Of a stretch of 64,000 nucleotides of DNA, positions 48,847-55,748 are shown in pieces. The notes below the pieces were generated by a model. It had not been told where the DNA came from. It saw only the letters and a program-made list of their open reading frames with translations, and ran no database searches. The stretch's first letter is position 1; every line of letters starts with the position of its first letter. This stretch comes from a virus. Both the position numbers and the translations under genes were made by a program. Location of the stretch: the IMG/VR virus record IMGVR_UViG_3300037245_001773, positions 1-64,000 of that record; one strand, 5' to 3'.

Positions 48847-49284
48847 TTATTGGCATGGTGGTTTGAGGGTTTTCATTACATTAGATAACAATGTTAGCCC
48901 GCTGTTCATTTTACCATCAATAATCAATTCAGCTGCCTCTCTCAACTCCTTTGTCCGGTTCCATTCTTTGAGGCTAAAATATTTATGACACAAAGCTATG
49001 GTATTTCTGACTGTGGCATGAACGCAATCAGCATTCCATATGCCATCAACCGGACCTTGTTTTCTGGCTATTTCTTCTATCTCTTCAGCCGTCAAAACCT
49101 TTGGCTCTGCTTTTATTACTTGCCATTTGTCTGACGCGATAGCGTTTGGAGTGGGGAAGTTTACCTGATTATCAAGAATATACTTCAAGGTAAGTTTGCC
49201 AGTTGAATTCCACCCCTCTTCGAGAAAAGGAATATCATCATCACCGCATTTAAACGCTTGTTCCATTTTCATGTATTTGGTCAT
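48847..49284 (-). CDS. Hypothetical protein
   Basis: 145 residues from the ATG at 49284, just behind a GAGGAG box; 13 more codons exist upstream. Mixed fold with helices (EEIEEIARKQGPVDGIWNADCVHATVRNTIALCHKYF). No family recognised. Confidence 0.65.
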   Translation of the reverse strand: MTKYMKMEQAFKCGDDDIPFLEEGWNSTGKLTLKYILDNQVNFPTPNAIASDKWQVIKAEPKVLTAEEIEEIARKQGPVDGIWNADCVHATVRNTIALCHKYFSLKEWNRTKELREAAELIIDGKMNSGLTLLSNVMKTLKPPCQ

Positions 49285-49297
49285 ATCTCCTCTTTGG

Positions 49298-49483
49298 TTA
49301 TTCCGCATTATAGGTAAATTCATTTTCCGAAACGCTGGTCACTTTATAGACAACCGGTTTAGGCGTATACCAGAAAGCGAGCCATAGAATGAAGCGCTTG
49401 AACCAGTGCTTTTTCTCTTCTTTGACATACACCGCATCACCGGCTTTTAGATCATGGCCTGCTGTTGCTTTGATTGTGTTCAT
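49298..49483 (-). CDS. Hypothetical protein with amphipathic Trp/Phe segment
   Basis: 61 residues. ATAGHDLKAGDAVYVKEEK looks like the first strands of a small beta-fold; a Trp/Phe/Arg segment (HWFKRFILWLAFWY) may touch membrane. 4-bp overlap with upstream gene. Confidence 0.6.
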   Translation of the reverse strand: MNTIKATAGHDLKAGDAVYVKEEKKHWFKRFILWLAFWYTPKPVVYKVTSVSENEFTYNAE

Positions 49484-49839
49484 GATTCTTTTAGTTCCCT
49501 GATTACACCGAAACCCGCCATTAATGAGTTATCTGACAAGACGTTTATCACTTCATCAATCGCAGCGTTCCAGCCAGTTTTTCTATCTTCATATTCAACT
49601 CTGTTTTTATGGAAATTCATGCCGCCTGAATTCCACTTCTGAAAGGCTGATTGTTTTGGTGGTAAGTATACCCATGTTCTAGAAATATCAGAAGGGGTAA
49701 ATATAATACGCCCCCCATTCATGTATCTTTTCAATTCGTCGGCTGTATGCCTGCCGCAATGTTCTTGATTTTTGTGGTGTATTAGTCCGCCGTTCTCCTT
49801 GCATAGCTCAATTGCTTTTTGTAATGTGCATTCTATCAT
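49480..49839 (-). CDS. Hypothetical protein
   Basis: 119 residues. TLQKAIELCKENGGLIHHKNQEHCGRHTADELKRYMNGG opens the chain, and TGWNAAIDEVINVLSDN closes it. It recalls phage DUF-type proteins with a swivelling helix pair, but no firm family. Unknown function. Confidence 0.65.
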   Translation of the reverse strand: MIECTLQKAIELCKENGGLIHHKNQEHCGRHTADELKRYMNGGRIIFTPSDISRTWVYLPPKQSAFQKWNSGGMNFHKNRVEYEDRKTGWNAAIDEVINVLSDNSLMAGFGVIRELKES

Positions 49840-49894
49840 GTCTCCCCCTTGTTCACAAATTCATGAGTTTCTAGCGCCTCAACTATCACGGCGG

Positions 49895-50275
49895 TTATGA
49901 ATGGATAAGAACCTCTGTTTTTAGCTCATCGTCTGATTCGAATGCGCTGAATACATGCTGACCAATCCAGTAATCAATAATTTGCGCATCATCCCACTCG
50001 GCAGCAGTGTTATGGCTGATTTTAACGTAAATCCTACTTATATCTTCATTGTAGGCAAATCGTGTCCCGAGTGCAAGCGAATCAAAAGGTTTCTTGATTA
50101 AATTATACGTTACAGTACACTTGCTTTCGATCTCATGATTTTCTAGGGCTTCAACCATTACTGAGGTCATTGAGCAGTTTTGTTTTTCACTGATGAACCT
50201 GAGATGATTTACTGATCTTTCTGGGAGGTTCCAGGGGCCTATCTTGATATGTCCTCTTTGGTTTCTTTTTGGCAT
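49895..50275 (-). CDS. Hypothetical protein with RHH-like N-terminus
   Basis: 126 residues. MPKRNQRGHIKIGPWNLPERSVNHLRFISEKQNCSMTSVMVEALENHEI fits a ribbon-helix-helix with a basic leader; the remainder is a beta-rich extension. It overlaps the upstream gene by 37 bp. Could be a DNA-binding regulator; not firmly assigned. Confidence 0.65.
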   Translation of the reverse strand: MPKRNQRGHIKIGPWNLPERSVNHLRFISEKQNCSMTSVMVEALENHEIESKCTVTYNLIKKPFDSLALGTRFAYNEDISRIYVKISHNTAAEWDDAQIIDYWIGQHVFSAFESDDELKTEVLIHS

Positions 50276-50454
50276 ACTTTCTCTATTCGTTTATACTTCT
50301 CAATCCATGCGTTGAACTTCTTATCAAAGCGCTTCTTTTCCATCACAGACATAAATCCATTCTTAACCAATCCCTCAGCGCATGATTGAACATACTCATT
50401 GAGTGTCAGGATTGTGCTCTCGATATGGATGTTTAGCATTGGGTGATTTTTCAT
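50239..50454 (-). CDS. 71-residue helical hypothetical protein
   Basis: 71 residues, helical and basic (VMEKKRFDKKFNAWIEKYKRIEKVCQKETKE). First coding gene after the non-coding, tRNA-like segment. No family recognised. Confidence 0.6.
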   Translation of the reverse strand: MKNHPMLNIHIESTILTLNEYVQSCAEGLVKNGFMSVMEKKRFDKKFNAWIEKYKRIEKVCQKETKEDISR

Positions 50455-50488
50455 TGGCTTTTATTCAAGGTGCAATTCTTTTAAACAG

Positions 50489-50588
50489 CTATTCGACAGG
50501 ATTCGAACCTGCGGGGATCGGGGTATAGGCCACTGGACCACCCCTCACCCTAACCAGTGCTAACGTTAAACCTTTCCGCCACAAATAG
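50489..50588 (-). tRNA. Degenerate tRNA-like gene with long anticodon loop
   Basis: Minus strand, 100 nt. Acceptor CTATTTG / CGAATAG (7 bp, one G-U), a good T-arm (GCAGG-TTCGAAT-CCTGT) and a plausible D-arm (GCG-GAAAGGTTTAA-CGT). The anticodon position holds ACTGG/CCAGT but with a 17-nt loop instead of 7, and the region between D- and T-arm is about 8 nt too long. The amino acid cannot be assigned. Probably a recombined or decaying tRNA; a structured functional variant is possible. Confidence 0.45.
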
Positions 50589-50597
50589 CTGCTTATA

Positions 50598-50685
50598 TAC
50601 AGAGAACAGGCTTCGAACTTTCGGTCAGAGCCGGTTTAAATTCACGGTGGTGACCTATTCTAATCCGATTCCTATCTACTCTGCA
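50598..50685 (-). tRNA. Degenerate tRNA-like element, type II size
   Basis: Minus strand, 88 nt. TGCAGAG/CTCTGTA forms a 7-bp acceptor (one G-U). A T-loop TTCGAAG is present, but the T-stem pairs at only two or three positions. A short arm CGG-CTCTGA-CCG lies where a type II variable arm would be. Contains ATTTAAA, as in a Leu(TAA) loop, but the stem does not close around it. Likely a remnant. Confidence 0.35.
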
Positions 50686-50696
50686 ATTCTTTATCA

Positions 50697-50732
50697 TTCA
50701 AAGCCGGTGTTTTGCCACTAAACTACAACATC
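50697..50732 (-). tRNA. tRNA 5'-half-like fragment
   Basis: Minus strand. GATGTTG-TA-GTTT-AGTGGC-AAAAC-A-CCGGC-TTTGAA reads as a normal 5' half (acceptor strand, canonical D-arm, anticodon arm start). The matching 3' half is absent: the next sequence is GATAAAG and then the neighbouring element. The amino acid is not determined. Confidence 0.4.
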
Positions 50733-50779
50733 AAGATCAGCCATTGAATATATCCTTTCTATACTTTTCACTGCTTGAC

Positions 50780-50841
50780 TAGATGCCCCGGAATTGAACC
50801 AGGGGGCTCCGACACTCGGTATCATTCTTTTAAAATACACC
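50780..50841 (-). tRNA. tRNA 3'-half-like fragment
   Basis: Minus strand. A T-arm (CCTGG-TTCAATT-CCGGG), 3' acceptor GCATCTA and a variable arm CCGA-GTG-TCGG make a good type II 3' half. The anticodon arm GGTGT/ATACC encloses a 14-nt loop with TTTTAAAA. No 5' acceptor partner (TAGATGC) is within 150 nt upstream; the nearest is TGGATGG, pairing 6 of 7, about 110 nt away. Confidence 0.4.
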
Positions 50842-50965
50842 GCCGCCACTTTTCGCCGGTCGTTCCACCGGTCAGCACGTTGAACAATTTATGCTGGAAA
50901 AGGGTATATCCATCCAAACCCAGTCAGCAGAAAAGGAGGGTCAGGACAGCATCAAAGCGGTGTAT
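50835..50965 (-). ncRNA. Candidate structured RNA between long-range pairing arms
   Basis: ATACACCGC (50835-50843, plus strand) pairs with GCGGTGTAT (50957-50965), closing a 131-nt domain. Inside lie CCGGT-GGAACG-ACCGG, CAGCA/TGCTG and GGGT/ACCC hairpins on the minus strand. The segment is transcribed from the promoter at 51115-51142. No known RNA family was recognised. Confidence 0.4.
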
Positions 50966-50973
50966 CTTTGTAT

Positions 50974-51007
50974 GGCCGGTAACTCAGATCAGGGAAAGCT
51001 ACCGGCC
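50974..51007 (-). repeat. 8-bp perfect inverted repeat
   Basis: GGCCGGTA (50974-50981) / TACCGGCC (51000-51007) with an 18-nt loop, between the short ORF at 51010-51102 and the structured domain. Could be part of the same RNA or a terminator-like hairpin without a U tract. Confidence 0.5.
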
Positions 51008-51009
51008 TC

Positions 51010-51102
51010 TTATCGGGCTAGCTCCACCCAGCCCACGCACTCAAGTTCTGAGCGCATTCTTGGATCAAAAAACTGTAACCGGTCAGGGTTTTTCTGTTTC
51101 AT
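51010..51102 (-). CDS. Possible 30-residue leader peptide
   Basis: ATG 51100-51102 begins a few bases after the predicted transcript start (MKQKNPDRLQFFDPRMRSEL..., 30 residues). No Shine-Dalgarno box; it would be leaderless. It could be a peptide linked to the RNA or a chance frame. Confidence 0.35.
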   Translation of the reverse strand: MKQKNPDRLQFFDPRMRSELECVGWVELAR

Positions 51103-51114
51103 GATCACAATTTC

Positions 51115-51142
51115 ATTGTACAGGGTTCCATACTTTTGTCAA
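51115..51142 (-). promoter_or_regulatory. Promoter of the non-coding/tRNA-like segment
   Basis: TTGACA (51137-51142), 16 nt, TACAAT (51115-51120) on the minus strand: near-consensus. It points into the 660-bp gene-free segment (50455-51114), so that segment is probably transcribed as an RNA. Confidence 0.75.
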
Positions 51143-51324
51143 TACTTTATTTTCTGTGTTCCGTCGTTATTCATGATAAAATGCAGGGTATCAGCCAGTA
51201 TCCTGTCGTTGAGATCTTCCGCTATCTGACGTGTTGTTTTTCCTTCTGGATCTATTGGCGTTCCCCTTATCGACTCTAGCCTGGCCTCTTCTTCCTCGTC
51301 AATAAACCTTACTTCAGCCCTCAT
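51139..51324 (-). CDS. Small hypothetical protein
   Basis: 61 residues, charged (MRAEVRFIDEEEEARLESIRG; GKTTRQIAEDLNDRILADTLHFIM). The middle reads like a helix-turn-helix (TTRQIAEDLND). It could be a regulator. Its stop overlaps the -35 of the RNA promoter. Confidence 0.6.
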   Translation of the reverse strand: MRAEVRFIDEEEEARLESIRGTPIDPEGKTTRQIAEDLNDRILADTLHFIMNNDGTQKIKY

Positions 51325-51346
51325 AATTCATCCTCTGTTAGTGGTT

Positions 51347-51613
51347 TTATGACGGTTCCATGACTGAGACAATATCAAAATTCTTTTGAGCTGATTCAAG
51401 CCTTGACTTTGATCTTTCAAGTTCCTGAATTACTCTGAGTTGTAGGAATGAAAAAGCATCTTCCCATGAATCAAAATGTTGATTGGATTGCGTGTTCTTT
51501 CTTTCGTGGTACTGTTGATTCTTGATCCAAATAGAGTGCTCGGACTCTTTGGTAATTTCAAGTTTTTCGATCTTCGTTCTATACTCATTTACCCTGTATT
51601 TAAACTTTTCCAC
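51347..51613 (-). CDS. Coiled-coil hypothetical protein
   Basis: 88 residues (KYRVNEYRTKIEKLEITKESEHSIWIKNQQYHER ... QLRVIQELERSKSRLESAQKN). Helical, charged. No family recognised. Confidence 0.6.
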   Translation of the reverse strand: MEKFKYRVNEYRTKIEKLEITKESEHSIWIKNQQYHERKNTQSNQHFDSWEDAFSFLQLRVIQELERSKSRLESAQKNFDIVSVMEPS

Positions 51614-51657
51614 TTTATTCCCTCTGTTAGTGGTTAGTAATATCTATGTGTTTCCGA

Positions 51658-51927
51658 CTAAAGTTTATGCTTTTTTACATAGTTCCAGACCTCTAAACAG
51701 CCAGTGCATGTCGGGCGCTTATCGGTTTCGTGCATGTTGAGATCCATTCGATCAACATTCCCACATAATGTCTCCATCATATTAAAACCAACTATATGAA
51801 CAATGTCCGGACCTTCATCCCCTTCTGTGTAATACTCAGCGTTAATCTTTGGGGTATAATATAATCTTTCGGCGATTTCCAGCATTTGGAATACTCGGTT
51901 AATAGTTAATAAGGAATAACTGGTCAA
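51658..51927 (-). CDS. Hypothetical protein
   Basis: 89 residues, or 75 from an internal Met. KRPTCTGCLEVWNYVKKHKL gives one CxxC near the C-terminus; ETLCGNVDRM another Cys. Probably binds zinc with a partner. Start uncertain. Unknown function. Confidence 0.55.
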   Translation of the reverse strand: MTSYSLLTINRVFQMLEIAERLYYTPKINAEYYTEGDEGPDIVHIVGFNMMETLCGNVDRMDLNMHETDKRPTCTGCLEVWNYVKKHKL

Positions 51928-51930
51928 TAA

Positions 51931-52170
51931 TTAGGCGCTTTCGGTTAATATGATGTCGGCCACTTTTCTCAGAAAGAACTTTTTCTTTAGATTTTTCTTC
52001 ATTGGAAATCCCATGTATCCAACGAGAACAAACAGGAAGTCTTTTGTTCCATTATCCAATGCCCTGATTAATGATCTCCTGTCTTTTATTAATTTTATTT
52101 CACTGATGTATCCGTCAATCTCTTTCTTTCCGCCAAGCACTTCTTTAGCCCAATCTTCTTTTGTTTTCAT
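51931..52170 (-). CDS. Hypothetical basic protein
   Basis: 79 residues, ATG with AAGGAG upstream. DWAKEVLGGKKEIDGYISEIKLIKDRRSLIRALDNG is helical; the basic MKKNLKKKFFLRK stretch follows. No family recognised. Confidence 0.6.
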   Translation of the reverse strand: MKTKEDWAKEVLGGKKEIDGYISEIKLIKDRRSLIRALDNGTKDFLFVLVGYMGFPMKKNLKKKFFLRKVADIILTESA

Positions 52171-52185
52171 CTCAATCTCCTTTCG

Positions 52186-52404
52186 TTATGTGTTGTTTAG
52201 TGCTGATTTCTTGAGTTTCTTAAGCTTTTGGATCTTGTTATGCAAATCATCAAAGAAAAGCCCTAGTGTCTCTTCACTAAGACCGTCTTCATGGAGATAC
52301 TGCGCGTGCTCAATAGAATAAATATGGTTCTCAAATAAAAAATGAGCTATATCACAACTCTGCGCCTCTTCCCAGCAATCGTTAATTTTATCCATATCAA
52401 TCAT
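52186..52404 (-). CDS. Hypothetical helical protein
   Basis: 72 residues (MIDMDKINDCWEEAQSCDIAHFLFENHIYSIEHAQYLHEDGLSEETLGLFFDDLHNKIQKLKKLKKS). Helical with many His/acid residues. Family unknown. Confidence 0.6.
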   Translation of the reverse strand: MIDMDKINDCWEEAQSCDIAHFLFENHIYSIEHAQYLHEDGLSEETLGLFFDDLHNKIQKLKKLKKSALNNT

Positions 52405-52448
52405 CTTCTCATCTCCTTTGATTGCTGGGTTAATCTATTGATGTGGTG

Positions 52449-52700
52449 TTAAATCATGTTTATTAAACCACCGTCATCTACCCCAATAAATTTAGATTCG
52501 GTATACGTTGGAGTATAATATATTTTTCTGAGATCAAAACATCCCGGTTCAGATCCTAAGATAACGATGTTTATTTCAACGTTTTCAAGAATTGAGAAAT
52601 CAATGGTTTTGTCCTCGAATACGTACTTAAGCCTAGAATATGTAACTACCCCATTTTTAACTTTCCTTTTGAAATTTTTGTAATAGGCTGTTTTTTTCAT
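52449..52700 (-). CDS. Hypothetical beta-rich protein
   Basis: 83 residues. YYKNFKRKVKNGVVTYSRLKYVFEDKTIDFSILENVEINIVILG suggests alternating strands. No family recognised. Confidence 0.6.
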   Translation of the reverse strand: MKKTAYYKNFKRKVKNGVVTYSRLKYVFEDKTIDFSILENVEINIVILGSEPGCFDLRKIYYTPTYTESKFIGVDDGGLINMI

Positions 52701-52705
52701 CTTTG

Positions 52706-52939
52706 TTAATTATCCAGTTCCGCAAATATATTATCGTATTCTGTTTTATCCTTATTCCATGCAGCAATTGCTCTATACGAAATAGGGCAAGTAATTAAAC
52801 CCATAGAATCACTACACGCTAAATAGTCGTGCCATATTTCACAATCAGGGCAATAAATATCTGAATAAAAGATCACTCTCAATTCTCCAATATTAAATTC
52901 TATCTTCAATACGCTGTCGATATTCCAGGGGAACATCAT
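52706..52939 (-). CDS. Hypothetical Cys-containing protein
   Basis: 77 residues from ATG 52939. A 15-codon longer frame would overlap the upstream gene more extensively. YCPDCEIWHDYLACSDSMGLITCP has a CxxC plus two Cys. No family recognised. Confidence 0.55.
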   Translation of the reverse strand: MMFPWNIDSVLKIEFNIGELRVIFYSDIYCPDCEIWHDYLACSDSMGLITCPISYRAIAAWNKDKTEYDNIFAELDN

Positions 52940-53033
52940 CTTTATACTTATCCCAAAATATCTTGAATTCTGCTCGGTCTTCATCTGTGAGGGTTCCGGC
53001 TTCGAATTTGACTTCGAATTCTGTTATGGACAT
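52893..53033 (-). CDS. 46-residue acidic hypothetical protein
   Basis: ATG 53031-53033 with AAGGAACCC upstream. MSITEFEVKFEAGTLTDEDRAEFKIFWDKYKDDVPLEYRQRIEDRI is helical and acidic. It overlaps the next gene by 47 bp in another frame. No family recognised. Confidence 0.6.
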   Translation of the reverse strand: MSITEFEVKFEAGTLTDEDRAEFKIFWDKYKDDVPLEYRQRIEDRI

Positions 53034-53075
53034 GGGTTCCTTTTTGGTTGCCGGTATTGTGACCGGCGTTTTGGT

Positions 53076-53297
53076 CTATGCAGAATATTTTTTAAGGTGA
53101 TTGAAATCCGTTCCGTGGTCTTTTTTGCCAATTAACCATGCTGGGCATTTCGTATTTTTTGAGACAATACTGCATCCATCAAATATACCCCTGAAGGATT
53201 CAAAATCGTATTCGTTCCAGTCTGATCTAACCGTTGCTACATGAATAATTCTGTTGTTTTTGTAAATCGGGATATGTAGCGTTTCCAGTTTTTTCAT
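53076..53297 (-). CDS. Hypothetical protein
   Basis: 73 residues from ATG 53297 (GGAG box five bases away). A longer frame would overlap the upstream gene by 83 bp. KKLETLHIPIYKNNRIIHVATVRSDWNEYDFE resembles small phage beta-fold proteins. Unknown function. Confidence 0.6.
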   Translation of the reverse strand: MKKLETLHIPIYKNNRIIHVATVRSDWNEYDFESFRGIFDGCSIVSKNTKCPAWLIGKKDHGTDFNHLKKYSA

Positions 53298-53310
53298 TTT
53301 TATCTCCGGT

Positions 53311-53544
53311 TTAGACTGATTCAAGTTCAAGATTTTGCAGTTTTTCTGCTTGCTCGGATATGCACTTTTGTAAACTGTTCCTGTCCCATCCATTCTTTAC
53401 GAATTCTGGAACGCCACCGTTTTCAATTATCTCTTGATTTTGTTGTTCCGCCAATTCAAGTAAGTCGGATCTTTTATAATCAACCAAACCGCAGTAACAA
53501 AGGTCCATGATTTCGATCCAGTCCATTTTAAGAAGCTCATTCAT
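53311..53544 (-). CDS. Hypothetical helical protein
   Basis: 77 residues, acidic helices (WIEIMDLCYCGLVDYKRSDLLELAEQQNQEIIENGG). A C-x-C pair is present. Family unknown. Confidence 0.6.
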   Translation of the reverse strand: MNELLKMDWIEIMDLCYCGLVDYKRSDLLELAEQQNQEIIENGGVPEFVKNGWDRNSLQKCISEQAEKLQNLELESV

Positions 53545-53591
53545 CTTTGATTCCTTGTTAAGATTGTGCCGGGTTGCCCCGGCTTTGGTTC

Positions 53592-53777
53592 CTAATGCAA
53601 TGGTGATGGACTAAGATCACCATTTGTTCGCTCATCAACAAATGCTCTGTCAAGAGTTGCCCATTCTTCGGTTGCCCAAAACTTAAAGGCATAACGGTTG
53701 GCCTCATCATGAAAACAAATGATGGTCTTGCCAGTGATGCGCTCTATTGCGCGAAAAATCTTATCGGAAGCTGTCAT
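53592..53777 (-). CDS. Hypothetical protein
   Basis: 61 residues (ASDKIFRAIERITGKTIICFHDEANRYAFKFWATEEWATLDRAFVDE). Short alpha/beta. First gene behind the regulatory cassette at 53903-54085. Confidence 0.6.
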   Translation of the reverse strand: MTASDKIFRAIERITGKTIICFHDEANRYAFKFWATEEWATLDRAFVDERTNGDLSPSPLH

Positions 53778-53902
53778 GGGATTTCCTGTATGGAGTTAAC
53801 TGCGCGGGTGGAAAAACAAAGGAATTTATTTTAAATCCGGTATTTTCTAACCCGCTTTAACCCGGTGCGCGGTTTTAAGTTTTTGTTGTTTTGTATGTCT
53901 TA

Positions 53903-54085
53903 ATCATAACATTATGGCAATATATGTCAAGTAAATAATCATATTATTTTAATTTATTTTTGCCTTCCTTGGCTTTGATGAATAGGGGCTGGACGGGGGG
54001 TCGTTTTTGCTGTGTGGTTTTCGTGCTGATCGTTTTTAGCGTATGCTACTGAAACATAACGGTATTATCGTTTTAAATCGGTTTT
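53903..54085 (-). promoter_or_regulatory. Promoter/operator cassette, copy 1
   Basis: TTGACA (53925-53930), 16 nt, TATGAT (53903-53908) on the minus strand. Just upstream lie the shared ATATGATTATTTACTTGACATA block and, at 54056-54085, ATAACGGTATTATCGTTTTAAATCGG. A second copy is at 63501-63657. The gene-free stretch 53778-54128 contains nothing else I recognise. Confidence 0.7.
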
Positions 54086-54128
54086 CAATATGCCGGATCG
54101 GTAAAAACGGAAATATCGGTGTATCTTG

Positions 54129-54317
54129 TTATTGTTTACTTTCTGGTTTCTCTTCAGGCTTCACGAAGATTTTATCGTACCATTTGAGAGACTTCTCTCT
54201 TTCTTCTTTTGTCGTCTCTCTGTATGGATCATCAATTATAATTAATGTCTTTTGTTTTGATTTGCCCTCCATAATCATGTCCTTTAGTGTCCTCGTGATT
54301 TTGCGTGAGCTTTCCAC
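54129..54317 (-). CDS. 62-residue protein with IIDDP motif
   Basis: 62 residues. KQKTLIIIDDPYRETTKEEREKSLKWYDKIF closely echoes the Walker B segment of large terminases (in this phage GNLIIIDDPIK...W). Charged tails on both sides. It could be a terminase-derived peptide or a coincidence. Overlaps the upstream gene by 34 bp. Confidence 0.6.
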   Translation of the reverse strand: MESSRKITRTLKDMIMEGKSKQKTLIIIDDPYRETTKEEREKSLKWYDKIFVKPEEKPESKQ

Positions 54318-55021
54318 GCTTCCTCAAGATCGCCGGTTGTAAAGTCATGCCTGTTTGGGTGATGCATTCTTCTTGTTCGAGTTGCCCAATCTTCAAAGGT
54401 CTCAGTCTCACGGTGTTTGAGTTGGTTGTTTGCTTCGCCCTGTTTGAGTGAATCTTTAGCGACTCTTTTCACGATCAACCCAATTCTTGATTCAATTAAC
54501 CCCTTTACCGAATACTTATTTTCGATCAATTCCTTATACGTCTGGGTTGATTTCTCCCATTCAAGCATATGACATGCCCACTCTTCAGGATCAACCGGCT
54601 CAACTTTCTGACAATCTTCACAGGTCAACGGATTATTGATATCGATTCCGTCTAACTCTTTCCCGCATTTATTGCACTCGATTACTTCTACTAAAAGCCC
54701 CAGTCTTAACAGGCTTTCATCCCACATATCGTCAATTTCGCCGTTTCTTTCTGCCAGTCCTGGGTTTATCCATCTGAGTAACTCTTCCGATATCTCTAGC
54801 CTGTAGCGCTTTTGCGACTTTTCTGGAATTCCGAAGTTAACACGAGGGTCAGGGTTGTATCGCTTTTGGGCGCTCTCATATCGCTTTAATTTATGAGCTT
54901 CTTCGATACCGTCAATAATAGACTTGAATTTTTCCATATGAACCGCGTTTCCGTCGTATGCGTGCTCATCACAAAGAATGCCATAGATAGACCTCAACAG
55001 TTTAATATCTTCTTTGTTCAT
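54284..55021 (-). CDS. Zn-finger hypothetical protein
   Basis: 245 residues. CNKCGKELDGIDINNPLTCEDCQK (CxxC...CxxC) near residue 115-138, flanked by long helices. C-terminal RHETETFEDWATRTRRMHHPNRHDFTTGDL. Overlaps the MazG-like gene by 4 bp. Function unknown; perhaps nucleic-acid-binding. Confidence 0.7.
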   Translation of the reverse strand: MNKEDIKLLRSIYGILCDEHAYDGNAVHMEKFKSIIDGIEEAHKLKRYESAQKRYNPDPRVNFGIPEKSQKRYRLEISEELLRWINPGLAERNGEIDDMWDESLLRLGLLVEVIECNKCGKELDGIDINNPLTCEDCQKVEPVDPEEWACHMLEWEKSTQTYKELIENKYSVKGLIESRIGLIVKRVAKDSLKQGEANNQLKHRETETFEDWATRTRRMHHPNRHDFTTGDLEEAWKAHAKSRGH

Positions 55022-55602
55022 CCCTTCCCCCTAACACGGTTGGCCCATGACTTACCTTCATCAGTCTCAATTATCCACTCGCTGTACTTCATCTTGCTTT
55101 TTATCCATGCATCTCTTGGCTCACCGCTCTGTGGTTCTGGGTGATCATGGATAGCCGCCTCTTTAGTGTCTGCCGGATCATATGCGGTGTCACATAGACC
55201 ACACATTATCCACCTGCTATCTGTGGTCTTTTTGGGGAGGTCATTTCTGTCAAACGATTCGCATGATGCTACCGCAAGTGCCGCAACTTGTATCATCCTG
55301 CGTCTGAATTTATCCGGGCTATCTAATCTCCACATCATCTTTGCCCACTGAGCATAAGTGCAGATGAATTCAACCCAATCATTCACGCAGTGGGTATCAT
55401 CATGATCTGAGCCACCCCACTTCTCATCCTGACGGTCTCTTTCTTTCTGCACATCAATTAGAGCGTTGCTTACTGGCTTGTGAGTTTCCTCGTCCATCTC
55501 ATAGACCATATCAACCAACTCATTTCCTTCACTTGCTGACATGTTCCTGATTGTTCCGCTACCAACCATTTTATCGAGTAGTTCTTTCAATCTAGGTTCC
55601 AT
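55018..55602 (-). CDS. MazG-like NTP pyrophosphohydrolase-type protein
   Basis: 194 residues. VSNALIDVQKERDRQDEKWGGSDHDDTH followed by NDWVEFICTYAQWAKMM...FRRRMIQVAALAVASCESFDR is the pattern of phage MazG-like proteins: (ERxRQxxKWG ... xVAALAVA). The usual ExxE pair is not clearly present, so activity is uncertain. A second part adds CGLCDTAY, a CxxC. Confidence 0.72.
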   Translation of the reverse strand: MEPRLKELLDKMVGSGTIRNMSASEGNELVDMVYEMDEETHKPVSNALIDVQKERDRQDEKWGGSDHDDTHCVNDWVEFICTYAQWAKMMWRLDSPDKFRRRMIQVAALAVASCESFDRNDLPKKTTDSRWIMCGLCDTAYDPADTKEAAIHDHPEPQSGEPRDAWIKSKMKYSEWIIETDEGKSWANRVRGKG

Positions 55603-55620
55603 TTTTTCTCCTTAAAAATA

Positions 55621-55690
55621 AAAAGCCAAACCTAACAGAGCTGTCCAGCAAGCAGTAAATACTATTTGCACTCCGGGAGATTTGGCTTTT
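55621..55690 (-). promoter_or_regulatory. Long stem-loop leader
   Basis: AAAAGCCAAA / TTTGGCTTTT, perfect 10-bp arms around 50 nt, with inner CTGTCCAGC pairing possibilities. It is between the promoter at 55717-55745 and the gene at 55018-55602. Could be an attenuator, a terminator following terminase, or a small RNA. Confidence 0.55.
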
Positions 55691-55716
55691 TAAGTTACTG
55701 CGCACTGGACAATATT

Positions 55717-55745
55717 AACGTACCATTATGATATACTAAAGTCAA
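55717..55745 (-). promoter_or_regulatory. Promoter behind terminase
   Basis: TTGACT (55740-55745), 17 nt, TACGTT (55717-55722) on the minus strand, immediately after the terminase stop. Starts a new transcript for the MazG-like gene and accessory genes. Confidence 0.55.
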
Positions 55746-55748
55746 GGT

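Noticed and set aside
50835-51000. Group I intron interrupting a tRNA-Leu
   Set aside because: A GTTCAACG-like string is present but the P7/S core and the flanking intact tRNA halves are missing.
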